The notes beneath the pieces were generated by a model, which saw nothing but the letters and a program-made list of their open reading frames with translations, did not search any database and had not been told where the DNA came from. A stretch of DNA of 7,772 nt from Acidimicrobiales bacterium (lineage in GTDB: Bacteria > Actinomycetota > Acidimicrobiia > Acidimicrobiales > Poriferisodalaceae): NCBI GenBank assembly GCA_030749275.1, contig JASMKJ010000206.1, positions 1-7,772 of the forward strand. The letters run 5' to 3'. A program made the position numbers and the translations under genes. Below, in pieces: positions 1 to 5,329 of the stretch (positions are counted from its first letter, which is position 1; each line of letters starts with the position of its first letter).

Positions 1-834
1 GGATCGATGCGCGTTGACGCGAATGTGAGCGTGCGTCCGGTTGGTTCACAGGAACTGCGTACTCGTTGCGAAATAAAAAACCTCAATTCGTTGAGGTCCT
101 TGCAGCGGGCCATCACTTATGAGGTTGAGCGTCACATCAACCTCTATGAGGCTGGTGAAGAACCGCGACAAGAAACCCGTCACTGGTCCGAGGAGGGAAG
201 AACCCACACCTTACGATCGAAAGAAGAAGCTAACGACTACCGATATTTCCCGGAACCAGATCTCGTGCTGCTTGACCCGGACCCGCAATGGATCGAAAAA
301 ATTGCATCAGCTATGCCGGAACTTCCAGCTCAGCAAAGAGAAAAGCTCGTCGCCCTAGCAGGAATTGATATGGAAACAGCTGCAACTGTTGTGGGTAGGG
401 GACTGGCGCCGTTGGTATCGGCTGCCACAGACTTTGGTGCTGACCCTGGTCGAGCTGTCATCCATGCAGTCCAGAACTTGGCAATCGATGAAGCAGACAA
501 ACTTGATCCCGCTGGTTTCGCTGAATTGATTGAGATGGAACAGTCCGGCGCCTTAACGGCCACACAGAGCAAACAGATTCTTGTAGAAATGGTCGAAAGT
601 GGGCTTGACCCTGCTTCTCTAGCTCAGAAACACGGATTCGAATCAATGGATTCGACTGAACTTGAAGAGATGGTCGATGCCGCTATTGCTGAGAACCCAG
701 ACGCGTGGGAAAAGTTCTGTGAAGGAGAGGAAAAGGTTCAAGGCGTATTTGTAGGGGCTGTTATGAAAGCGTCAAAAGGACAAGCTGACGGGAAAGCGGT
801 CTCGTCGATTCTTCGACAACGCAGGGGCAACTAA
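1..834 (+). CDS. gatB: Asp-tRNA(Asn)/Glu-tRNA(Gln) amidotransferase subunit B, C-terminal part (5' end outside window)
   Basis: GatB is the kinase/transamidase subunit of GatCAB, the cytoplasmic enzyme that converts mischarged Glu-tRNA(Gln) or Asp-tRNA(Asn) to the correct aminoacyl-tRNA. The frame is open from base 1, so the gene is cut by the window edge and about 277 of the family's usual 480-500 residues are present. Family motifs seen are MRVDANVSVRP at the start, EIKNLNSLRSLQRAI, QETRHWSEEGRTHTLRSKEEA and NDYRYFPEPDL, all from the end of the catalytic core. After these comes the helical linker and YqeY-like tail (roughly the last 150 residues), which contacts tRNA and ends in the typical GQADGKAVSSIL. 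The GatA and GatC partners are not visible and may lie upstream. The stop is followed at once by a duplicated copy of its own last 12 bases. The internal ATG at base 7 is not the start. Confidence 0.97.
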   Translation, partial: GSMRVDANVSVRPVGSQELRTRCEIKNLNSLRSLQRAITYEVERHINLYEAGEEPRQETRHWSEEGRTHTLRSKEEANDYRYFPEPDLVLLDPDPQWIEKIASAMPELPAQQREKLVALAGIDMETAATVVGRGLAPLVSAATDFGADPGRAVIHAVQNLAIDEADKLDPAGFAELIEMEQSGALTATQSKQILVEMVESGLDPASLAQKHGFESMDSTELEEMVDAAIAENPDAWEKFCEGEEKVQGVFVGAVMKASKGQADGKAVSSILRQRRGN

Positions 835-852
835 AGAATGAGGGGCAACTAA
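823..852 (+). repeat. 12-bp direct repeat of the gatB 3' end
   Basis: AGGGGCAACTAA, the last three codons and stop of gatB (823-834), recurs exactly at 841-852. The copies are 18 bp apart and separated by AGAATG. The second copy lies immediately after an ATG (838-840) and brings an in-frame TAA. It looks like a templated short duplication. See the adjacent small reading frame. Confidence 0.9.
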
Positions 853-972
853 TCTGCGGTAGGCGTTGGAGTTGCAGTAGGCGCAGTCTTGTCCCTAGTG
901 ACTCGAATGCCCCTATTTCTGGTTTTGGGTCTCGCCGTTGGCGTAGGAATCAGCTCTAAGTTAAACAGGTAG
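838..972 (+). pseudogene. Small glycine-zipper membrane-hairpin ORF, apparently interrupted after its start codon
   Basis: In the same frame as gatB, 853-969 encodes 39 residues ending at TAG 970-972: SAVGVGVAVGAVLSLV, then TRMP, then LFLVLGLAVGVGI, then SSKLNR. This reads as two short hydrophobic, glycine-spaced helices joined by a basic/proline turn. No ATG, GTG or TTG precedes the first helix inside this open stretch. The nearest is ATG 838-840, with AGGGG about 10 nt upstream as a possible ribosome site, but it is cut off after four codons by TAA 850-852. That stop lies in the second copy of a 12-bp repeat. Removing the repeat restores a continuous 40-codon ORF beginning MSAVGVG. It may be a recent pseudogene, a sequencing or assembly error, or a gene starting internally at TTG 889, GTG 898 or ATG 907. 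I do not recognise the family with confidence. The protein-like pattern is visible, but the function is unknown. Confidence 0.4.
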
Positions 973-1022
973 TCCTAAGTCGAATCACCATCCAGGCTGC
1001 GGGCCGAACTGCTCCCATAAAT

Positions 1023-1430
1023 CTATTTGACTACTTGGGGAAGCTTCTTTGCCTGCCTAACCCAGGCGCCGACCTCTTTTTTTGAAGGTAGACGATTAAC
1101 TAATCGTTTCCGGCGTTTTTCATCTTCAGCGACGAGTGACTGATGTAGCTGTCCTGGCCGACTTTTCCTAAGTTTACGAATTGAGTCAACTCCCGCAGCC
1201 TCTAGTAGTTGCGCGTACCGTGTAGAGACACCGGTTATTCGCATGAGATCTGCCTTGTTGACCCATTCGAGCACTCTATTTTCCGCAACGCCTACAGTTT
1301 CGGCGATGATGCGCCGCCCGCGTCTATTGGATCCAGCTTCGAGCAGGGCCTCACATGACGAAAGTTCGGCAGCGTTCAAGCGTGACCGATGACGGACACC
1401 AATATCTTCGATCTTGTCGATCGATGCCAT
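1023..1430 (-). CDS. DUF4332 (helix-hairpin-helix) domain protein
   Basis: A 135-residue protein resembling the DUF4332 family, small proteins built from helix-hairpin-helix repeats related to nucleic-acid-binding modules. Their biochemical role is not established. Typical signatures are MASIDKIEDIG at the N-terminus, ALLEAGSNRRGRRIIAETVG, VLEWVNKADLMRITGVS with YAQLLEAAGVDSIRKL (second HhH), then the RLPSKKEVGAWVRQAKKLP tail. The first HhH is degenerate: the usual GIGPxYAxKL is replaced by DIGVRHRSRLNAAEL. The protein is basic at its C-terminus and has no signal peptide or membrane segment. The start at 1430 is chosen because TGAGG lies 5 nt upstream and homologues begin MASID; an upstream ATG at 1457 lacks this support. 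It lies 73 nt downstream of the sugar-dehydrogenase-like gene on the same strand and may share its transcript. Confidence 0.88.
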   Translation of the reverse strand: MASIDKIEDIGVRHRSRLNAAELSSCEALLEAGSNRRGRRIIAETVGVAENRVLEWVNKADLMRITGVSTRYAQLLEAAGVDSIRKLRKSRPGQLHQSLVAEDEKRRKRLVNRLPSKKEVGAWVRQAKKLPQVVK

Positions 1431-1435
1431 GCAAA

Positions 1436-1440
1436 CCTCA
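1436..1440 (-). promoter_or_regulatory. Ribosome binding site of the DUF4332 gene
   Basis: The minus strand reads TGAGG, then TTTGC, then ATG at 1430. The 5-nt spacing supports 1430 rather than the in-frame ATG at 1457 as the start. Confidence 0.6.
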
Positions 1441-1503
1441 GTCTGTAAATGCTGCAACAGTTTGTAGCACCTCAGGCTTCTGGAGTTCTATTGGGACAGA
1501 GGG

Positions 1504-2769
1504 TTACCCAGAGGTAGTCAGGCGCCAGATCCCGTTAGCTAGATCTACGACGTAGGGAGTCTTGTTCTGATCGCTAGCAAAAGCCACCGGCTGATCTACA
1601 CGCAAGGAAAGCTCAAATACCTCTTTCGAAGGTCCCGGATCGAGGACCATCAACTGACCGCCACACATATCGCTGAACAGATACCGACCTTCGAGGATTG
1701 GGTCAGGAGCGTCATAAAGGACCAAGCCTCCGATGATTGCACACCGCCCCCGAGCGTGGCGGTATTCGAAGTCCGGAGCTCTTAACGACTCGGATGGCTG
1801 TCCTAAGAAAGGTCTTGAACCTTCAACCAGATTCCAACCCAGATTTTGCCCACCGTCCGACGGAGCCAGGATCGTTACCTCCTCAACACACTGCTGTCCA
1901 AGGTCGGTGAGCCACAGATTTCCAGTCATCTCATCGAAAGAAAACCGGAAAGGGTTTCTGACACCGTTGACCCAGATGCGAGGATCAGAGCCTGGACCGA
2001 GATTTGGATTACCGAACGCAGGTTTGTGTGGAGGCCAGGCCTGCGGGTCCACCGTGAGACGCAGCACTGATCCGAGTGGAGTTGAAAGATCCTGAGCTTG
2101 ACCATAGGGATCGCCTAAACCACCGCCATCGCCAAAGGACGTATACAAGTGTCCTTGATCATCAAAAGCGAGATCGCCGCCGTTGTGCATCGCCGATGGT
2201 TGATCCACGACAATTATTTCGACTGCAGGTCCCAGTTCATGGTCGGCCGAGGTGATTGCGTGAGCGGTCACGACGCTGGAGCCAGCCGAGTCGGTGCGAT
2301 TAAGATAAAGCCAACTCTTGTCAGGAGACAGGGCCATACCGAGAAGCCCTTGGTCCATTTCGGAACTTGTTTCCGCCGAAAGATCGACTACGGGATGGGC
2401 GATCAGCCGCCCGGATTCAAAGGCAAAGACACGACCGGTTCTCTCCGAAACGAAGCCCTGGTCGGGGTTCAGGAACGCAATAGATGTCGCACCGGGCAAG
2501 TCAATAAACAGTGACAATTCGAGATTAGGTGTGTCTATTTGGATTGGCTGTAGAGACGGAAGACCTGTGGGACATTCTTCGTTGGAACGTTGGAATTCGA
2601 CAGAATCCTGAGAATGCGCCGATGTCGTCGCGTCAAATTGCCACCAAATCTCCTCTCGGAGGGTCGCAGAACTACGGGATCGGTCGTTAGTTGTCTGTAA
2701 AAGTGCGATCGCCGAGATGGCGATAGCCGCAAAAATAGCGAAACGCGCGGTGCTCGAAAGCCGTGCCAT
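1504..2769 (-). CDS. PQQ-dependent glucose/sorbosone dehydrogenase-like beta-propeller protein, membrane-anchored or exported
   Basis: A 421-residue protein of the soluble aldose/sorbosone dehydrogenase (GSDH) family. Family members bind PQQ in a six-bladed beta-propeller and oxidise sugars outside the cytoplasm; the substrate here is unknown. Residues 10-24 (FAIFAAIAISAIALL) form a hydrophobic signal or anchor segment, and no lipobox cysteine follows. Family motifs in order are MDQGLLGMALSPD, MHNGGDLAFDDQGHLY with TSFGDGGG (His195 aligns with the catalytic histidine of soluble glucose dehydrogenase), GSVLRLTVDP, NGVRNPFRFSFD (Arg271, PQQ-contacting in relatives), LTDLGQ, GQNLGWNLVEG, and GGLVLYD with GRYLFSDMCGGQL. 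The frequent AFHPD is ALSPD here. The position between gatB and ilvB, on the opposite strand, recalls mycobacterial LppZ, a lipoprotein of this family (from memory). The start is fixed by an in-frame TAG 15 nt upstream. No good ribosome site is seen, so the mRNA may be nearly leaderless. Confidence 0.92.
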   Translation of the reverse strand: MARLSSTARFAIFAAIAISAIALLQTTNDRSRSSATLREEIWWQFDATTSAHSQDSVEFQRSNEECPTGLPSLQPIQIDTPNLELSLFIDLPGATSIAFLNPDQGFVSERTGRVFAFESGRLIAHPVVDLSAETSSEMDQGLLGMALSPDKSWLYLNRTDSAGSSVVTAHAITSADHELGPAVEIIVVDQPSAMHNGGDLAFDDQGHLYTSFGDGGGLGDPYGQAQDLSTPLGSVLRLTVDPQAWPPHKPAFGNPNLGPGSDPRIWVNGVRNPFRFSFDEMTGNLWLTDLGQQCVEEVTILAPSDGGQNLGWNLVEGSRPFLGQPSESLRAPDFEYRHARGRCAIIGGLVLYDAPDPILEGRYLFSDMCGGQLMVLDPGPSKEVFELSLRVDQPVAFASDQNKTPYVVDLANGIWRLTTSG

Positions 2770-2778
2770 TGGGTGTTG

Positions 2779-2784
2779 AATCTA
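2779..2784 (-). promoter_or_regulatory. Candidate -10 element for the sugar-dehydrogenase-like gene
   Basis: The minus strand carries TAGATT, a TANNNT-type -10, ending 9 nt before the ATG at 2769. This would place transcription initiation within about 0-4 nt of the start codon. That agrees with the absence of a Shine-Dalgarno sequence and with leaderless mRNAs being common in actinobacteria. No clear -35 is seen. The call is made by eye only. Confidence 0.3.
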
Positions 2785-2826
2785 CCTTTGAGATGCCCGG
2801 AGTACAGAGAGTTCTGGCCTCTGAGG

Positions 2827-2855
2827 TTGCGACTGGCATCCGACACCGCCAAAAT
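2827..2855 (+). promoter_or_regulatory. Candidate sigma70-type promoter of the ilv operon
   Basis: TTGCGA (2827-2832), a 17-bp spacer, then CAAAAT (2850-2855). The -10 matches the consensus at 4 of 6 positions. The predicted transcription start, about 7 nt past the -10, falls on or near A2862, the first base of an ATG that opens the leader peptide. This geometry, and the lack of any ribosome site before the leader, are the reasons for the call. Confidence 0.45.
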
Positions 2856-2861
2856 GGCTAA

Positions 2862-2918
2862 ATGCGATCACACATGGACCAGTCCTGGGTTAATCGCTTT
2901 CTCGTAGTATCCGCGTAA
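2862..2918 (+). CDS. ilv operon leader peptide
   Basis: An 18-codon ORF, MRSHMDQSWVNRFLVVSA, lies upstream of ilvB. A shorter 14-codon version starts at the in-frame ATG 2874. Near its end are consecutive Leu-Val-Val codons (CTC GTA GTA, 2901-2909), the expected sensing codons for branched-chain amino acid supply. Its TAA (2916-2918) sits inside the 5' arm of a 9-bp hairpin and is followed by a terminator. Ribosome stalling at Leu/Val codons when charged tRNA is scarce is the known control principle of ilv leader peptides, including those of corynebacteria. There is no Shine-Dalgarno, and the predicted transcription start coincides with ATG 2862, so translation is probably leaderless. It would act in cis and needs no product function. 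Confidence 0.7.
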   Translation: MRSHMDQSWVNRFLVVSA

Positions 2919-2941
2919 GCGGGTTGTTCGATCCCGCTTAC
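2915..2941 (+). promoter_or_regulatory. Attenuator hairpin overlapping the leader stop codon
   Basis: GTAAGCGGG (2915-2923) pairs perfectly with CCCGCTTAC (2933-2941) around a 9-nt loop. The 5' arm contains the leader-peptide stop, so a translating ribosome would prevent it forming. A competing smaller stem, CCGC-GTAA-GCGG (2911-2922), with a GNRA-type tetraloop, uses the same 5' arm. This is likely the pause or protector part of the ilv attenuator. Which fold promotes readthrough cannot be settled by eye. Confidence 0.65.
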
Positions 2942-2945
2942 TCAT

Positions 2946-2972
2946 GGTCCCCGTCGGGGACCTTTTCCGTTT
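2946..2972 (+). terminator. Rho-independent terminator of the ilv attenuator
   Basis: GGTCCCC (2946-2952), a 3-nt loop GTC, then GGGGACC (2956-2962): a perfect 7-bp GC-rich stem followed by TTTTCCGTTT. It lies just after the leader-peptide hairpin and 51 nt before ilvB, so it is placed to stop transcription ahead of the operon rather than to end an upstream gene. The upstream neighbour runs in the opposite direction. Confidence 0.75.
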
Positions 2973-2982
2973 ATAGGCCCCG
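2955..2982 (+). promoter_or_regulatory. Alternative stem sequestering the terminator 3' arm
   Basis: CGGGG-A-CC (2955-2962) can pair with GGCCCCG (2976-2982) as a 7-bp stem with one bulged A and a 13-nt loop, mutually exclusive with the terminator stem. It forms only after the terminator has been transcribed, so it may stabilise the readthrough transcript or be incidental. Confidence 0.35.
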
Positions 2983-3023
2983 CAAAAGCTCACCCAAAAT
3001 AATTCGTCGTTAGGAGAGGACAG

Positions 3024-4763
3024 ATGGAACTGACCGGCGCTCAGGCCCTCATAAAAAGTCTCGAGATGAGCGATGTAGAGGTGATGTTTGGTCTTCCTGG
3101 CGGAGCAATCCTTCCAGTGTACGACCCGATTCTTGATTCGAAGATACGACATGTTCTGGTTCGCCATGAACAAGGGGCGGGTCACATGGCGCAGGGCTAT
3201 GCACACGTCACAGGTAAGCCAGGAGTTGCGATAGTTACTAGCGGACCAGCCGCGACCAACATCGTGACCCCACTTTGTGATGCCTATATGGACTCGATAC
3301 CAATGGTTGTCATCACTGGTCAAGTTGCTCTTGGCTCAATTGGTTCCGATGCCTTTCAAGAGTGCGACACGACTGGGATCACCATGGCTGTTACCAAACA
3401 CAACTACCTGGTGACTGATCCCTCTGATATTCCGAGGATAGTCAAAGAGGCATTTCACATAGCCACGACCGGAAGACCAGGCCCAGTCCTCATAGATGTC
3501 CCCAAAGATGTCACTAACCAAATGATGGAGTGGTACTGGCCAGACGAACTGGATCTTCCTGGATACCAACCCGTTATTGATGTTGATCCGGAAAAAATTA
3601 GCTCCGCCGCAAAGCTCATCCGGGCCGCCAAGAGACCAGTTATTTATGCCGGAGGAGGGCTATTGAAGGCTCGCGCCGCCGAAAGCCTCAAGAAGTTTGT
3701 CGACCTGACAGATATCCATGTGGCAACCACTCTGATGGCTCGAGGGGTTTTCCCGGATCGTGACCCTCGATGTTTGGGCATGCCCGGAATGCACGGCAAT
3801 TACACAGCAGTAACAGCGTTCCAAAAGGCCGATCTGCTGGTAAACCTAGGCGCCAGGTTTGATGACAGAGTTACAGGCAATACCGAATTTTTTGCTCCCG
3901 ATGCCAAGATCATTCACGTCGATATCGACCCTGCTGAACATGGCAAAGTCCGACATCCAGATATAGCCATACAAGGTGACGCCAAAGTCGCTCTGCAGGC
4001 ACTGATCGCCGCCTATGAATCATCGGACGAGACGGAGGCAGACCGTTCGGAATGGAAATCGACTATCAGCGGCTGGCAAGAGCAACATCCGTTGCAATAC
4101 GAACAGTCTGATAGCGGCTTTCCACTCAAACCGCAGTATGTCCTCGAACAACTGCGAGACAACACCCCACACGACACGATCGTCGTAGCAGGTGTAGGTC
4201 AACATCAGATGTGGACAAGTCAATTTTGGAAATTTGACCACCCCTACACTTGGGTCAACTCGGGTGGATTGGGGACCATGGGCTTTGCAGTCCCCGCGGC
4301 TATAGGAGCGAAGGCCGGCCAACCAGGCAAGATGGTCTGGGCAGTGGATGGTGACGGCTGTTTCCAAATGACGGCTCAAGAACTGATCACCGCCGCAGCT
4401 GAGAATATTCCGGTCAAAATAGCCATCCTTAATAATGCGTATCTAGGTATGGTCCGCCAATGGCAGGAACTTTTTTACGATGAGCGCTACAGCGAGGTGT
4501 ACCTAAGCCCCGATCATCCGGATTACGTCGGTTGGGCCGAGGCGATGGGCTGCACCGGTATTCGAGTTGAGTCAGCTGAAGAAGTTGTAGCCGCGATTGA
4601 AAAAGCGAATTCCATCAACGATCGCCCAGTCGTAATTGATTTTCGAGTTGATGCATTTGAAAAGGTGTATCCGATGGTCCCCGCAGGAGGCTCAAACGAC
4701 GACATAATCCTGGGACCCGAAGGTGACGCTGACGCTAAGGCGAAGGGCACGGCGCCCTCATGA
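3024..4763 (+). CDS. ilvB: Acetolactate synthase (acetohydroxyacid synthase) large, catalytic subunit
   Basis: This is a ThDP- and FAD-dependent enzyme. It condenses two pyruvates to 2-acetolactate (Val/Leu route), or pyruvate with 2-oxobutyrate to 2-aceto-2-hydroxybutyrate (Ile route), in the cytoplasm. Its 579 residues are full length. The N-terminal ThDP-binding domain holds FGLPGGAILPVYD and RHEQGAGHMAQGYA, with catalytic Glu49, and SGPAATNIVTPLCDAYMDS. The central domain carries RFDDRVTG (from Arg278). The C-terminal domain has the ThDP/Mg motif GDG...NN (Asp442-Gly445 to Asn470-Asn471) and the characteristic GMVRQWQELFY. AGGAGAGGA at 3012-3020 is a strong ribosome site 3 nt before the ATG, and homologues start alike (MELTGAQALIKSLE). 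It is the first gene of ilvBNC, overlaps ilvN by 4 bp, and lies behind a leader-peptide attenuator. Confidence 0.98.
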   Translation: MELTGAQALIKSLEMSDVEVMFGLPGGAILPVYDPILDSKIRHVLVRHEQGAGHMAQGYAHVTGKPGVAIVTSGPAATNIVTPLCDAYMDSIPMVVITGQVALGSIGSDAFQECDTTGITMAVTKHNYLVTDPSDIPRIVKEAFHIATTGRPGPVLIDVPKDVTNQMMEWYWPDELDLPGYQPVIDVDPEKISSAAKLIRAAKRPVIYAGGGLLKARAAESLKKFVDLTDIHVATTLMARGVFPDRDPRCLGMPGMHGNYTAVTAFQKADLLVNLGARFDDRVTGNTEFFAPDAKIIHVDIDPAEHGKVRHPDIAIQGDAKVALQALIAAYESSDETEADRSEWKSTISGWQEQHPLQYEQSDSGFPLKPQYVLEQLRDNTPHDTIVVAGVGQHQMWTSQFWKFDHPYTWVNSGGLGTMGFAVPAAIGAKAGQPGKMVWAVDGDGCFQMTAQELITAAAENIPVKIAILNNAYLGMVRQWQELFYDERYSEVYLSPDHPDYVGWAEAMGCTGIRVESAEEVVAAIEKANSINDRPVVIDFRVDAFEKVYPMVPAGGSNDDIILGPEGDADAKAKGTAPS

Positions 4764-5278
4764 CAGAGAAGGCATCAGCCACCGACCAACAGAATCTTCA
4801 CATATTGTCTGTACTTGTCGAGAATAAATTTGGGGTGTTAGCTCGCATCGCTGGTCTATTCAGCAGGCGAGGCTTCAATATTTTTTCCCTTGCAGTAGCG
4901 CCTACTGATGACCCGTCTCTGAGCAGAGTCAGCATCGTGGTGGATGTTCACAACACCGACGCGACCCAGATAGCGAAACAACTCGACAAGCTTGTCAACG
5001 TCCTCGAAATTACGGAGCTGCAGCCGGCTTCTTCGATCGAACGAGAACTCATGTTGGCGCGGCTAACGGCAAATGACTCCGAAGCTCTCCAAGAACTACT
5101 TGAACCATTTGGGGGTTCGATTGTGGATTCAAACGAGGATCAGACAATAATTAGCGTTCACGCTCACCCAAACGAACTTGATCTCTGCGAGACTGCATTG
5201 CGCAAATTCGGAATTGTTGAGCTTCAACGAACAGGTCGGATTGCGTTGGGGCACCTTGGTGGCTCAAAATCAGATTAA
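4760..5278 (+). CDS. ilvN: Acetolactate synthase small, regulatory subunit
   Basis: The regulatory partner of IlvB. In this family it raises catalytic activity and confers feedback inhibition by valine or other branched-chain amino acids. Its 172 residues match the usual small-subunit length (about 160-175). An N-terminal ACT domain (about 12-85) contains LSVLVENKFGVLARIAGLF and RRGFNIFSLAV, with Gly25 and Asn40 in the ligand-binding positions. A C-terminal ALS_ss_C domain starts near ERELMLARL and ends with ALRKFGIVELQRTGRIAL. The start ATG overlaps the ilvB TGA (ATGA), implying translational coupling and equal production of the two subunits. The N-terminus is slightly extended (MTEKASATDQQN) before the first strand, which is common in actinobacteria. 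Confidence 0.97.
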   Translation: MTEKASATDQQNLHILSVLVENKFGVLARIAGLFSRRGFNIFSLAVAPTDDPSLSRVSIVVDVHNTDATQIAKQLDKLVNVLEITELQPASSIERELMLARLTANDSEALQELLEPFGGSIVDSNEDQTIISVHAHPNELDLCETALRKFGIVELQRTGRIALGHLGGSKSD

Positions 5279-5294
5279 GCAACAAACCAATCTC

Positions 5295-5311
5295 CAGCCG
5301 AAGAGTGGCTG
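5295..5311 (+). other. Small hairpin in the ilvN-ilvC gap
   Basis: CAGCC (5295-5299) and GGCTG (5307-5311) form a 5-bp stem with a 7-nt loop just before the ilvC ribosome site. There is no U-tract. It could modulate ilvC translation or mark an mRNA processing point, but it is short enough to be chance. Confidence 0.25.
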
Positions 5312-5316
5312 TTAAT

Positions 5317-5322
5317 GAGGAG
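5317..5322 (+). promoter_or_regulatory. Ribosome binding site deciding the ilvC start
   Basis: GAGGAG ends 7 nt before ATG 5330. The alternative in-frame ATG 5315 lies almost on top of this motif and has nothing similar upstream, so 5330 is preferred. Confidence 0.75.
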
Positions 5323-5329
5323 CACATCG

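Noticed and set aside
960..1022. Terminator after the DUF4332 gene or the small ORF
   Set aside because: Only 3-4 bp GC pairings around 993-1016 and no adjacent U-run on either strand.
1431..1457. Upstream ATG 1457 as start of the DUF4332 gene
   Set aside because: The extra nine residues are unlike the family, and the GAGG site is placed for 1430.
2919..2937. tRNA T-arm-like sequence (GCGGG...TTCGATCCCGC)
   Set aside because: The loop is 9 nt, there is no acceptor, D or anticodon arm in the expected places, and the stem is better explained as part of the ilv attenuator.
2862..3023. T-box riboswitch or other metabolite riboswitch before ilvB
   Set aside because: No T-box sequence or specifier-loop architecture is seen. 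A short peptide ORF with Leu-Val-Val codons explains the region better.
2868..3323. Minus-strand open frame of 151 codons opposite the start of ilvB
   Set aside because: It is antisense to the strongly supported ilvB start and the attenuator, has no recognisable domain, and reads as a shadow frame.
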